Source of the DNA: Streptomyces colonosanans
GTDB lineage: Bacteria; Actinomycetota; Actinomycetes; Streptomycetales; Streptomycetaceae
Direction: 5' to 3'
Assembly (NCBI RefSeq): GCF_001866645.1
Contig: NZ_MLYP01000009.1
Location: 1 to 62,009, forward strand
Length of the DNA: 62,009 bases
The notes beneath the pieces are model-generated. The model was not told where the DNA came from, did not search any database, and saw nothing but the letters and a program-made list of their open reading frames with translations. Below are positions 1 to 8,849 of this stretch, in pieces; the stretch's first letter is position 1; each line of letters opens with the position of its first letter. A program made the position numbers and the translations under genes.

Positions 1-69
1 CCCCTGCTCGAAGAGCTTGGGGAAGCGTGCCGGGCGTCGCGACGGGGCGAACATTGCCTGCCGCGGCAC
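1..69 (-). repeat. Partial copy of a MITE-like element, cut by the window edge
   Basis: These bases match, in reverse orientation and with a few changes, the left part of the inverted-repeat element at 28348-28418. The shared part includes the terminal block ending GCCTGCCGCGGCAC at 56-69. The rest of the element lies outside the window. Confidence 0.75.
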
Positions 70-120
70 CAGCAGCGCCCCCTCCCCGCCGGCCAGGTTG
101 CGGCCAGGCCCGACCCATAG

Positions 121-142
121 AACGTGAACGATAGTTCATGTT
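121..142. promoter_or_regulatory. Operator-like palindrome upstream of the GH1 gene
   Basis: Arms AACGTGAAC and GTTCATGTT flank a 4-base spacer, with one mismatch. The site lies about 160 bases before the beta-glucosidase start, so it is a plausible repressor site for the glucosidase-transporter pair. No regulator gene is visible next to it; one may lie left of the window. Confidence 0.4.
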
Positions 143-299
143 ACGGTGCGGCCCACCTTGGACGGCATGCCCCGGCCACGAACAGATGCCCCCCAGGCTG
201 CCGTTGGGGCGCGAAGAGCGGCCGTCGGCAGAATTCCAGAGCCGCGCGCGGGCGGTCGCACCTGGGCGACTCGCGCATCACCGATGAAGGCAGGCGCCA

Positions 300-1667
300 G
301 TGACGACGAGCTCCACCGATGCCACCCGACTCCCCCGGTTCCCGGCCGACTTCGCTTGGGGCGCGTCGACCGCCGCGTACCAGATCGAGGGCGCGGCCGA
401 CGAGGACGGCAAGGGAGCGTCCATCTGGGACACCTTCGTACGGCGCCCCGGGGCCGTACGCGACGGCCACACCGGCGACGTCGCCTGCGACCACCACCAC
501 AGGTTCGACGAGGATGTCACGCTGATGCGCCGACTCGGGCTCGACGCGTACCGCTTCTCGGTCTCCTGGCCTCGCATCCTGCCGACCGGCGCGGGCAAGG
601 TCGAGCCGCGCGGACTGGACTTCTACGACCGCCTGGTCGACGCGCTGCTCGACGCCGGGATCGAGCCCACACCCACCCTGTTCCATTGGGACCTGCCGCA
701 GGCCCTGGAGGACGAGGGCGGATGGCTGAACCGCGAGACCGTCGATCGGTTCGCACAGTACGCGGCCGTGGTCGCGGAACGGCTGGGCGACCGGGTCAAG
801 CGGTGGATCACCCTGAACGAGCCCTTCGTTCACATGTCTTTCGGCTACGGCTTCGGCGTCCACGCCCCAGGCCGCGCACTGATGCTGGACGCACTGCCCG
901 TCGCACATCACCAGCTGCTCGCCCATGGCCTTGCGACCGCGGCGCTGCGGGCCACCGTTGCAGGTGGGCAGATACTGATCGCCAACAACTGCACGCCCGT
1001 CCGTCTGCACTCCGACGCCCAGCAGGACAAGGACGTGGCGGCGGCCTCTGCCTATGACGCCCTGCACAACCGGCTCTTCAACGACCCCCTGCTGCTGGGG
1101 AGTTATCCCGACCTGTCGGCCTACGGCATGACCGACCCGAGCTGGGGAGGAGTGGTGCGCGACGGCGATCTCGCCACCATCGCCGCACCGCTGGACGGGC
1201 TGGGCGTCAACTACTACAACCCCACCTGGGTCACCGCCCCGGCCGATCCCGCCGCCGCGCTGCCCTTCGACCTGACCGAGCCCGCGGAGCCGTACGAGCG
1301 AACCGCGTTCGACTGGCCGGTGGTCCCCGACGGGCTCACGGAGCTGCTCACCGGCCTCAAGGCCCGCTACGGCGAAGACCTTCCGCCGGTGTGGATCACC
1401 GAGAACGGCTGCTCGCAGCCGGCCGGGCTGCACGACCAGGCGCGCATCGAGTACCTCGCCGGACACATCGCCGCGGTCGCCCGCGCCATGTCCCGCGGGG
1501 TGGACGTGCGCGGCTACTTCACCTGGTCGTTGCTCGACAACTTCGAGTGGGCCGAGGGGTATCACCAGCGCTTCGGTCTGGTCGAGGTCGACTTCGCCAC
1601 CCGACGTCGCACGCCCCGGGCGAGCTTCGAGTGGTACCGCGACCTGATCGCCTCCCAGCGGTCCTGA
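300..1667 (+). CDS. Glycoside hydrolase family 1 beta-glucosidase
   Basis: This is a 455-residue GH1 retaining beta-glucosidase, normal in length for the family, which releases terminal beta-glucose from cellobiose or aryl glucosides. The acid/base glutamate is in TLNEP (about E174) and the nucleophile is in ITENG (about E368). The N-terminal FAWGASTAAYQIEG block and the C-terminal WSLLDNFEW block of GH1 are also present. No signal peptide is seen, so it should act in the cytoplasm on imported glucosides. The start is GTG, placed just before the conserved N-terminus; the ribosome binding site is weak. The MFS gene starts 14 bases downstream and probably shares its transcript. Confidence 0.93.
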   Translation: MTTSSTDATRLPRFPADFAWGASTAAYQIEGAADEDGKGASIWDTFVRRPGAVRDGHTGDVACDHHHRFDEDVTLMRRLGLDAYRFSVSWPRILPTGAGKVEPRGLDFYDRLVDALLDAGIEPTPTLFHWDLPQALEDEGGWLNRETVDRFAQYAAVVAERLGDRVKRWITLNEPFVHMSFGYGFGVHAPGRALMLDALPVAHHQLLAHGLATAALRATVAGGQILIANNCTPVRLHSDAQQDKDVAAASAYDALHNRLFNDPLLLGSYPDLSAYGMTDPSWGGVVRDGDLATIAAPLDGLGVNYYNPTWVTAPADPAAALPFDLTEPAEPYERTAFDWPVVPDGLTELLTGLKARYGEDLPPVWITENGCSQPAGLHDQARIEYLAGHIAAVARAMSRGVDVRGYFTWSLLDNFEWAEGYHQRFGLVEVDFATRRRTPRASFEWYRDLIASQRS

Positions 1668-1681
1668 GCGACGGAATCGTC

Positions 1682-2938
1682 ATGTCCCACGCCTCCGCGG
1701 CGGACGACGCCGCCGTCCTCGCCGAGCCCACCGTCGCGGTCAGGGCCGACTGGACGGCAAACCTCTCGCTGGCCACGCTCGCCGTCTTCATGGCGTTCAT
1801 GACACCCATTCAGATCCTGCTGCCACTCCAGTTGGAGCACATCGACCCGCACGGCAAGAACGATGCGCTCTCGCTCGTCACCGGCCTCGGCGCGCTTGTC
1901 GCGGTGCTGGCCAACCCGCTCGCCGGCGCATGGTCGGACCGCACCACGAGCCGGTTCGGCCGCCGCCGGCCCTGGATTCTCGGCGGCGCCCTCGCCGGGG
2001 CAGCGGGGTTGTCGGTCACCGCCACCCAGCACACCGTGGCCGGGGTCGCCGTCGGCTGGTGCCTCGCGCAGGCAGGCCTGAACGCGATGCTGGCCGGGGT
2101 CACCACCCCGATCGCCGACCGTGTACCGCTCACCCAACGCGCTCAGGTCTCCGGCTGGACCGGCCTCATGCAGTCCTTCGGCCTCGTCCTCGGCGCCCTG
2201 ATCACCACACTGCTGATCACCGGTGTCCGCTCCGGCTACGGCACCCTCGCCGTGCTCACCGTCGCACTCGCCCTCCCCTTCGTGCTGCGCCACTCCGAGC
2301 CGCCCCTGCCCCGGGCACTGCGCCCCGCCTTCGACGCCCGCGCCTTCGCCCGCTCGCTCTGGGTGAGTCCCCGGCAGCACCCCGACTTCGGCTGGGCCTG
2401 GCTCACCCGATTCCTGATCAACCTCGGCAACGCCCTCGGCACCCTCTACCTGTTCTACTTCCTCGCCGACGCCGTCCACTACGGCGACCCCGGCACCGGC
2501 GTACTGATCCTCACGGTGATCTACACCCTCTGCGCCGCACTCACGGCCGTCCCCGCCGGTGTCCTGTCCGACCGCGTTGGACGCCGCAAGGTCTTCGTCG
2601 TCCTCTGTTCGCTGGTCATGGCCGCAGCAGCAGTACTGCTCGCCCTGCTCCACACCTGGCCGTCCGCCCTCGCCGCCGCGGCCGTCCTCGGCGCGGGTTA
2701 CGGCATCTACCTCGCCGTCGACCAGGCCCTGGTCACCCAAGTCCTGCCCGAGGCCGCCGACCGCGCAAAAGACCTCGGCGTCATCAACATCGCCAACTCC
2801 GGCCCGCAGGTCCTCGCCCCCGCCCTCGCCTCACCGATCATCACCCACCTCGGCGGCTACACCGGCCTCTACACCACCGCGGCCCTGGTCATCCTCATCG
2901 GCGGCCTCCTCGTCAACCGCATCCGCAGCGTGGCCTGA
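1682..2938 (+). CDS. MFS sugar transporter
   Basis: A 418-residue major facilitator protein with about twelve hydrophobic segments. It carries the loop motif SDRTTSRFGRRRPW after the second helix, as in the glycoside-cation symporter branch of MFS, and a second half-motif SDRVGRRK near the middle. I chose the ATG 14 bases after the GH1 stop; the frame stays open upstream to 1391, but that part overlaps the glucosidase in another frame. Position suggests it imports the beta-glucoside cut by the GH1 enzyme. The substrate is inferred from the neighbour only. A weak hairpin with CGGAC/GTCCG arms follows near 2944-2966. Confidence 0.88.
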   Translation: MSHASAADDAAVLAEPTVAVRADWTANLSLATLAVFMAFMTPIQILLPLQLEHIDPHGKNDALSLVTGLGALVAVLANPLAGAWSDRTTSRFGRRRPWILGGALAGAAGLSVTATQHTVAGVAVGWCLAQAGLNAMLAGVTTPIADRVPLTQRAQVSGWTGLMQSFGLVLGALITTLLITGVRSGYGTLAVLTVALALPFVLRHSEPPLPRALRPAFDARAFARSLWVSPRQHPDFGWAWLTRFLINLGNALGTLYLFYFLADAVHYGDPGTGVLILTVIYTLCAALTAVPAGVLSDRVGRRKVFVVLCSLVMAAAAVLLALLHTWPSALAAAAVLGAGYGIYLAVDQALVTQVLPEAADRAKDLGVINIANSGPQVLAPALASPIITHLGGYTGLYTTAALVILIGGLLVNRIRSVA

Positions 2939-3075
2939 AGTTGGCCGGACGGGCGGGCCTGTCCGACCGGGCCACCCGACTCTCGACACTCGACACTCGA
3001 TCAATCATCAACTGACCGCAGATGAGCACGAGTTCACCAAAGTTGAGAAATCCTCATCTTTTTAGGCCCAGGCCG

Positions 3076-3104
3076 TTGACTCCGTCGACGGTGGTCGCGA
3101 TTCT
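3076..3104 (+). promoter_or_regulatory. Possible promoter for the secreted hydrolase
   Basis: TTGACT and GATTCT are separated by 17 bases, 47 bases before the ATG of the secreted hydrolase. The -35 box fits well and the -10 box only partly. Confidence 0.3.
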
Positions 3105-3150
3105 GAAAACTCGTCAGTAACTTGAGCGTACATGTCAATCAAGGTGAGTG

Positions 3151-5223
3151 ATGACCATGGTTCTACCTCCGCGCCGCAGACTCAGATCCCTCACGGTGGT
3201 GTCACTGCTCCTCGCCGTGATGGCCCTGGTGCTCGGCCCGATGCCCAGCTCCGCGGCGGAGCCCGACCCCGGCTGGTGGACCCCGACCGCGCGGCCCACG
3301 CCCGACGCGCAGATCGACGTCACGGGCGAGCCCTTCAAGGGCACCGACGCCCAGGGCCGGGTAAGAGGCTTCGTCGACGCCCACGACCACATCATGGCCA
3401 ACGAGGGCTTCGGCGGCCGGCTGATCTGCGGCAAGCCGTTCTCGGAGCAGGGTGTCGCTGATGCGCTCAAGGACTGCCCCGAGCACTACCCCGACGGCTC
3501 GCTCGCCATCTTCGACTTCGTCACCAAGGGCGGCGACGGCAAGCACGACCCCACTGGGTGGCCCACCTTCAAGGACTGGCCCGCCCACGACTCGCTGACC
3601 CACCAGCAGAACTACTACGCCGGAATCGAACGGGCATGGCGCGGCGGCCAGCGGGTGCTGGTCAACGACCTGGTCACCAACGGCGTGATCTGCTCGGTCT
3701 ACTTCTTCAAGGACCGCAGCTGCGACGAGATGACCGCCATCCGTCTTGAGGCGAAGAAGTCGTACGACATGCAGGCCTTCATCGACAAGATGTACGGCGG
3801 CCCGGGCAAGGGCTGGTTCCGGATCGTCACCGACAGCGCGCAGGCCCGGGAAGTCATCGAGCAGGGCAAGCTGGCCGTCGTCCTGGGGGTCGAGACTTCC
3901 GAGCCGTTCGGCTGCAAGCAAATCCTGGACATCGCGCAGTGCAGCAAGGAGGACATCGACCGCGGCCTGGACGAGCTGCACGAACTGGGCGTGAGCAGCA
4001 TGTTCCTGTGCCACAAGTTCGACAACGCCCTGTGCGGGGTGCGCTTCGACTCCGGCGCCCTCGGAACGGCGATCAACGTGGGCCAGTTCCTGTCGACCGG
4101 CACCTTCTGGAAGACGGAGACCTGCCCCGGCCCGCAGCACGACAACCCCATCGGCAACGCGGTGGCGGCGGAGGCGGAGAAGCAACTGCCGAAGGGGGTG
4201 ACCGTCCCCTCGTATGCCTCGGGCGCGCAGTGCAACACCCGCGGTCTGACCAGCCTGGGTGAGTACGCGGTGCGCGGGCTGATGAAGCGCCACATGATGC
4301 TGGAGGTCGACCACATGAGCGTCAAGGCCGCGGGTCAGGCCTTCGACCTCCTCGAGTCCGAGTCGTACCCGGGCGTCATCTCCTCGCACAGCTGGATGGA
4401 CCTGGGGTGGACCGAGCGGCTCTACAAGCTCGGCGGGTTCGCCGCCCAGTACATGAACGGCTCCGCGGCGTTCAGCGCGGAGGCCGGGCGCACGGACGCT
4501 CTGCGCGAGAAGTACCAGGTCGGCTACGGCTACGGCACCGACATGAACGGCGTCGGCGGCTGGCCGGGCCCGCGGGGCGGGGACACCCCCAACCCGGTGA
4601 AGTACCCCTTCCGCAGCACGGACGGCGGCTCGGTGATCGACAAGCAGATCACCGGCGAGCGCACGTGGGACATCAACACCGATGGCGCGGCGCACTACGG
4701 CATGGTCCCGGACTGGATCGAGGACATCCGGATCGTCGGCGGCCAGAAGGTCGTGGACGACCTCTTCACGGGTGCCGAGTCCTACCTGCGCACCTGGGGG
4801 AACGCCGAGAAGTACAAGTCCGGGGTGAATCTGGCCTCGGGCGCGGCCGCCTCGGCGTCCACGTCGGAGTGGTGGAACCCGTTCGTCAGCTTCGCTCCCG
4901 ACAAGGCCGTGGACGGAGACAAGGGCACCCGCTGGGCCAGCGAGTGGGAGGACGACCAGTGGCTGCAGATCGACCTCGGATCCGCGAAGCCGGTCAAGCG
5001 CGTCACCCTCGACTGGGAGGCGGCATACGCGAAGTCGTACCGCATCGAGCTGTCGCAGGACGGCAAGAACTGGCAGACGGCATGGTCCACGACCGCTGGT
5101 GACGGCGGCCTGGACACAGCGTGGTTCGCCCGAACTGTGGCGCGCTACGTACGAATCCACGGCCTGGAGCGCGGCACCAAGTGGGGCTACTCACTCCAAG
5201 AGGTCGGCGTCTACAGCGACTGA
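3151..5223 (+). CDS. Secreted amidohydrolase-like protein with C-terminal F5/8 type C (CBM32-like) domain
   Basis: About 690 residues. The N-terminus is a signal peptide: a basic RRRLRSL stretch, a hydrophobic core, then a cut near SSAAEP. The central part looks like a metal-dependent hydrolase of the amidohydrolase/dipeptidase type: FVDAHDHIM near residue 75, then EVDHMS, SSHSW and YGTDMNG supply the usual spread of His and Asp ligands. The last 130 or so residues form a discoidin domain (AVDGDKGTRWASEW, WLQIDLG, YVRIHG), which binds carbohydrate in related enzymes. Hence an extracellular hydrolase tethered to a polymer is likely; the substrate is unknown. I chose ATG 3151 (GTG 3148 also possible) because AAGG lies 6 bases before it. 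A strong terminator follows. Confidence 0.8.
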   Translation: MTMVLPPRRRLRSLTVVSLLLAVMALVLGPMPSSAAEPDPGWWTPTARPTPDAQIDVTGEPFKGTDAQGRVRGFVDAHDHIMANEGFGGRLICGKPFSEQGVADALKDCPEHYPDGSLAIFDFVTKGGDGKHDPTGWPTFKDWPAHDSLTHQQNYYAGIERAWRGGQRVLVNDLVTNGVICSVYFFKDRSCDEMTAIRLEAKKSYDMQAFIDKMYGGPGKGWFRIVTDSAQAREVIEQGKLAVVLGVETSEPFGCKQILDIAQCSKEDIDRGLDELHELGVSSMFLCHKFDNALCGVRFDSGALGTAINVGQFLSTGTFWKTETCPGPQHDNPIGNAVAAEAEKQLPKGVTVPSYASGAQCNTRGLTSLGEYAVRGLMKRHMMLEVDHMSVKAAGQAFDLLESESYPGVISSHSWMDLGWTERLYKLGGFAAQYMNGSAAFSAEAGRTDALREKYQVGYGYGTDMNGVGGWPGPRGGDTPNPVKYPFRSTDGGSVIDKQITGERTWDINTDGAAHYGMVPDWIEDIRIVGGQKVVDDLFTGAESYLRTWGNAEKYKSGVNLASGAAASASTSEWWNPFVSFAPDKAVDGDKGTRWASEWEDDQWLQIDLGSAKPVKRVTLDWEAAYAKSYRIELSQDGKNWQTAWSTTAGDGGLDTAWFARTVARYVRIHGLERGTKWGYSLQEVGVYSD

Positions 5224-5253
5224 CGGCACCGGCGGCGGTGTCCCGGGCCGGGA

Positions 5254-5284
5254 CCGGCCGGATCAACTCTCCCGATCCGGCCGG
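5254..5284 (+). terminator. Strong hairpin terminator after the secreted hydrolase
   Basis: A perfect 11-base stem (CCGGCCGGATC / GATCCGGCCGG) with a 9-base loop, 31 bases after the stop. It lacks a clear T-tract, as is usual in Streptomyces. The remaining stretch to 5563 holds no gene that I can support. Confidence 0.75.
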
Positions 5285-5563
5285 CCTGACGTCCCGGCAC
5301 ACCACGAAGAGCGCAGGCGCCCTGCCGGTGCCGGCGCCTGGGCGAGTGCGTAAGCCGGGACCGTGCGATCCCAACGTCGAGTCACGCATCCAGTTGTGCA
5401 CGGATGAGCGTGACGACGAGATGGGCGACGGCGACGACCGAGTGGAGCCCTCATCGAGATGACTGGATCTCCTCAGCCCCGACACGGGGTTGTCCAGCGG
5501 GAACGGACGGGCTGACCGGCTAGTCGGCCACTCCCGCCCAGCGGGCCGTCCTCGTTGCCGCCA

Positions 5564-6106
5564 TCAACGAGTGGTTGTGACGTACTGGTCCGACGACAAC
5601 TCGAACACCCGTACTCGCCGACCGCAGGTGGGATTGACGGTCTCACGGACCGGATGCATCCCCAGTTTGGTCATGATCCGTTCGGAGGCGTCGTTGCCCA
5701 CTTGAGCGATGCTGACGATCCGCTCCAGCCCTCGCTCTTCGAACCCGAACCGTACAGCGGCCGCAGCGGCCTCGGTGGCCAAGCCCTGCCCCCAGTGGGA
5801 ACGTCCCAGCCGCCAGCCGACCTCAACCGCCGGCAGTACCTCCGGCAAGAAGTCGGGCACCGAAAGGCCGGTGAACCCGGCCAGCTCGCCAGTGGACCGG
5901 ATCTCCACGGCGAACAGGCCGAAGCCCTGCGACTCCCACTCGCTCTCCCATGCCTGGACCGCGCCGCGAGTCTGCTGCTCGTCACGGACGCTGCCGTCAC
6001 GGATCCACCGCATGACCTCGGGGTCGGCATTGACGGCAGCCATGGGCGCAACGTCTTCCTCGCGCCAGCGACGCAGGATCAAACGGGGAGTCTCAAGCGC
6101 GACCAT
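5564..6106 (-). CDS. GNAT family N-acetyltransferase (RimJ/RimL type)
   Basis: About 180 residues. It begins METPRL-like (MVALETPRLILRRW), has the acetyl-CoA loop in GRSHWGQGLATEA, and ends with the NDASERIMTKLGM block typical of RimJ/RimL-type acetyltransferases. The substrate could be a ribosomal protein, small molecule or antibiotic; the sequence does not say. An upstream ATG at 6142 gives MAESPFVIQ with a slightly better ribosome binding site (GAAAGTGG), so the protein may be 12 residues longer. The gene stands alone and converges with the secreted hydrolase. About 190 bases separate it from the next minus-strand gene. Confidence 0.87.
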   Translation of the reverse strand: MVALETPRLILRRWREEDVAPMAAVNADPEVMRWIRDGSVRDEQQTRGAVQAWESEWESQGFGLFAVEIRSTGELAGFTGLSVPDFLPEVLPAVEVGWRLGRSHWGQGLATEAAAAAVRFGFEERGLERIVSIAQVGNDASERIMTKLGMHPVRETVNPTCGRRVRVFELSSDQYVTTTR

Positions 6107-6298
6107 CCAATCATTCTGGATCACAAATGGGCTCTCCGCCATCCACTTTCGATACACGCCCTGGGTCGGACTGGCTAAACGTGCGGAGGTCTGCGCCCTT
6201 GGGGAAGTACCGCTGTAGAAGCCGGTTGGTGTTCTCCCCGGCAACCGTCTGCCTGACCGTTCTCTCCCATGTGCAGCCACGCACGGTGCCTCATGCCC

Positions 6299-7033
6299 CT
6301 ACCCGCGCGCTGCGTAGGCCGCCAGACGCTCTCCCTCTCCGGTCAGGCAGCAGCTGGTGCACCGGACGGCTTCGCTGCTCGTGTAGTAGAGGCAGCAGGT
6401 GCGGCGCAGATACACGAGCCGGGTCCGGCCGTCGCTCGCCCGTCGGACCCGGGCGACGCGGCCGAGCGCGGCGAGTCCACCGGGCGCGTGTCCGACGAAG
6501 AGGTTCCAGCGCTCCTCGAGCAGGTCCGGGTCCGCGTCCGACGCGCACAGGGCGGTAGCGCAGCCGTGGGCGATGCCGCCCCTGAGCTGGCGCAGGCCCG
6601 CTCGGGTGCGCCGGTGCAGAGCGTCGGCGAGCGGCAGCAGATGTCGCTCGAGGACGACGCCGTACAACTGGCGCACGGTGGCGCCGCGCTGGGGCAGGGT
6701 GCGCGGGTGCAGGACGCGTACGCCCTTGATGCCGTGGCCGTCCGGGGCGACAAGGACGTTCGATGCGGACAGGTCGAGGACCTGGTCGTGCAGTGCCCAG
6801 TGCAGCAGTGCCGCCGCGGTGACATGGCCCGCGTACACCGCCATGACGGTCAGGGCGGTGGCGTGAGCGGTGCGGTGGCCCGCGGCCGCGTGCTCGTAGG
6901 CGAGCAGCCGGCCGAGTTCGGGGCCTGCGGGGTCCAGGAGCCGGTCGGCCGCGAGCCAGCTCTCCGCCTGCGCGGCGGGCGGCGGGCCCTCCTCGACGTG
7001 CCAGCGTGATCGCCTGCCCGCAGAGCCGCTCAA
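6299..7033 (-). CDS. FhuF-like [2Fe-2S] protein, in the B12 import operon
   Basis: About 244 residues with the FhuF C-terminal cluster motif: RTCCLYY followed ten residues later by CTSCC (C-C-x10-C-x2-C). FhuF proteins are cytoplasmic [2Fe-2S] reductases that release iron from siderophores. Here the gene is last in an operon that starts behind a cobalamin riboswitch, so reduction of imported corrinoid is an alternative worth testing. It starts with TTG at 7033, overlapping the ATPase stop (TTGA), with GGAG ten bases upstream. The N-terminal 180 residues are only loosely conserved, as usual for the family. A second, distinct FhuF-like gene sits at 10220-10945. Confidence 0.82.
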   Translation of the reverse strand: MSGSAGRRSRWHVEEGPPPAAQAESWLAADRLLDPAGPELGRLLAYEHAAAGHRTAHATALTVMAVYAGHVTAAALLHWALHDQVLDLSASNVLVAPDGHGIKGVRVLHPRTLPQRGATVRQLYGVVLERHLLPLADALHRRTRAGLRQLRGGIAHGCATALCASDADPDLLEERWNLFVGHAPGGLAALGRVARVRRASDGRTRLVYLRRTCCLYYTSSEAVRCTSCCLTGEGERLAAYAARG

Positions 7034-7824
7034 CGCTCCGTCTCCGGCGGAATGTAGACGATGTGCGGGGCGCTGGTCGTCGGATGGGTGCCGATGCGAG
7101 CGCGCACGCCGTAGACGCTGTCCAGGAGTTCTTCGGTGATGACGTCGGCGGGCGGACCGGAGGCGACGACGCGGCCCGCGTCCAGGACGTGGAGGCGGTC
7201 GCAGTACGAGGCGGCGAGGTTGAGGTCGTGGAGGACGACCAGCTTGGTGGCGGGCAGCGTGCGCAGCAGGGAGAGGAGCTCCAGCTGGTGGCGGATGTCG
7301 AGGTGGTTGGTGGGTTCGTCGAGGGCGAGGAGCCCCGGCTCCTGCACCAACGCCCTTGCTACCAGGGCTCGTTGTCGTTCGCCACCGGAGAGCTGCTCGA
7401 AGGGGCGGTGGGCGAGGTCGGCGGAGCCGACGCGGGTGAGGGCTTCGGTGACGCGGCGGGTGTCGTCCTTGGTGTCCTGTTCCCAGAAGCGTTTGTGGGG
7501 GCTGCGTCCCATGGCGACCACCTCGGCGACGGTGAGGCCGAAGGCCCCGGGGGCGTCCTGCGGGACGACGGCGACACGGCGGGCGCGTTCCTTGACGGTG
7601 AGCGCGAAGGAGTCGGTGCCGTCGATGCTGATGCTGCCCGCGGTGGGGCGCAGGGTGCCGTAGATGCAGCGCAGCAGGGTGGTCTTGCCGCTGCCGTTCG
7701 GGCCGACCAGGCCGACCGTCTCGCCGGGCACGGCGTCGAGGTCGACGTCCCGTATGAGGGATGTGCCGTCGGCGGTCGTGTGGCCGAGGCCGGTGACGGT
7801 GAGGGCTGCCGGGTGTGGTGTCAT
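7030..7824 (-). CDS. ABC importer ATPase (BtuD/FecE type)
   Basis: A 264-residue ATPase of the iron-siderophore/B12 class. It has Walker A GPNGSGKTTL (about 37-46), Q-loop VVPQD, signature LSGGERQR, Walker B LLALDEPTNHLD and the switch histidine in VLHDLNLA. It energises the permease at 7821-8849, with which it overlaps by four bases (ATGA). The class covers siderophore, heme and cobalamin importers; the cobalamin riboswitch ahead of the operon points to cobalamin or another corrinoid. The ATG at 7822-7824 gives the expected N-terminus. Confidence 0.93.
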   Translation of the reverse strand: MTPHPAALTVTGLGHTTADGTSLIRDVDLDAVPGETVGLVGPNGSGKTTLLRCIYGTLRPTAGSISIDGTDSFALTVKERARRVAVVPQDAPGAFGLTVAEVVAMGRSPHKRFWEQDTKDDTRRVTEALTRVGSADLAHRPFEQLSGGERQRALVARALVQEPGLLALDEPTNHLDIRHQLELLSLLRTLPATKLVVLHDLNLAASYCDRLHVLDAGRVVASGPPADVITEELLDSVYGVRARIGTHPTTSAPHIVYIPPETER

Positions 7825-8849
7825 GCCATCAGCCCTTCCGTCCGCGTGTGGCGGCGCAGGAGCCACAGGAAGTAGGGGCCTCCGGTGAGCGCGGTGACCA
7901 CTCCGACGGGGATCTCCTGTGGGGCGGCGACTGTGCGGGCCACCAGGTCGGCGAGGAGGAGGAACACGGCGCCGCCGAGCGCGGCGACGGGCAGGAGCCT
8001 GCGGTGTCCGGCCCCGGTGATCATGCGGGCCACATGCGGCACCATCAGTCCTACGAAGCCGATCGCGCCGCTGTACGCGACGAGGACGCCGATGACGAGC
8101 GAGGTCAGCACGAAGACGGCGGCCCGGAACCGGTTGGTGTCCAGGCCGAGGACCTGGGCGCTCTCCTCCCCCGCGAGCAGCAGGTCGAGCGGACGGGCGA
8201 GCGCGACCAGCAGCACTGTGCCGAGAGTCAGCACAATGGCGGGCAGGGCGAGTTGATCCCAGCGGGCGCCGCCGAGCCCGCCCAGCGTCCAGAACATGAT
8301 GGCCCGCGCGTGCTCGGCCTTTGCCGACAGTACGAGGACGAGGCTGGTGAACGCGGCCAGGATGTACTGCACGGCGACCCCGGCGAGCACGAGCCGCCCG
8401 GCGGTCATGATGCCGCCGCGCCGCGCGAGCGCGTACACGACGACGAGCGCGCCCATGGAGCCGAGGAACGCGGCGACGGGCAGGGCGACGGTGCTGGCGG
8501 TGCCCGCGCCCACGCCGAGCACGATGACGAGGACCGCGCCCAAGGAGGCTCCCGATGAGGCGCCGAGCAGGTACGGGTCGGCGAGCGGGTTGCGGACGAC
8601 GGCCTGCAGCACGGTGCCTGCGACGGCGAGTCCCGCTCCGACGACGACGGCGAGGATCACGCGTGGCATCCGTACGTCCCACACGATCGATGCGAACGCT
8701 CCCGTGTGCTCCCCGGAGAACAGGATCCCCACCACCTGTCCCGGCGGGATCCGGACCGCGCCGATCGCGAGGCCCGCGACGGCGGCCGCGCCGACCGCGA
8801 GGCTCAGCGCGGCGACGAGCAGGGGGAAGGAGCGTATGCGGGTGCTCAC
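7821..8849 (-). CDS. FecCD-family permease of the B12-type ABC importer
   Basis: A 342-residue membrane protein with many hydrophobic segments and the FecCD/BtuC blocks: GAVRIPPGQVV near the N-terminus, RNPLADPYLLGASSGA, GEESAQVLGLDT and GFVGLMVPH. It would form the homodimeric inner-membrane channel for the ATPase and the lipoprotein encoded on either side. The GTG start overlaps the binding-protein stop (GTGA), and its end overlaps the ATPase start, so the three are translationally coupled. Confidence 0.93.
   Translation of the reverse strand: MSTRIRSFPLLVAALSLAVGAAAVAGLAIGAVRIPPGQVVGILFSGEHTGAFASIVWDVRMPRVILAVVVGAGLAVAGTVLQAVVRNPLADPYLLGASSGASLGAVLVIVLGVGAGTASTVALPVAAFLGSMGALVVVYALARRGGIMTAGRLVLAGVAVQYILAAFTSLVLVLSAKAEHARAIMFWTLGGLGGARWDQLALPAIVLTLGTVLLVALARPLDLLLAGEESAQVLGLDTNRFRAAVFVLTSLVIGVLVAYSGAIGFVGLMVPHVARMITGAGHRRLLPVAALGGAVFLLLADLVARTVAAPQEIPVGVVTALTGGPYFLWLLRRHTRTEGLMA

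Noticed and set aside
141..1565. 474-codon minus frame over the GH1 gene
   Set aside because: Shadow of the glucosidase, no recognisable motif.
1391..1681. Longer N-terminus for the MFS transporter
   Set aside because: This part overlaps the end of the GH1 gene in another frame; the ATG at 1682 gives a normal transporter start.
2993..3006. Tandem ACTCG-type short repeats after the MFS gene
   Set aside because: Only two to three copies of a short unit; no sign of an iteron or regulatory array.
3202..5160. 652-codon open frame on the minus strand opposite the secreted hydrolase
   Set aside because: It is antisense to a gene with a signal peptide and clear domains; the translation is low-complexity Arg/Gly/Val of the kind GC-rich antisense frames give.
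6269..7009. Plus-strand frame of 246 codons opposite the FhuF-like gene
   Set aside because: Antisense to a protein with the diagnostic cysteine motif.
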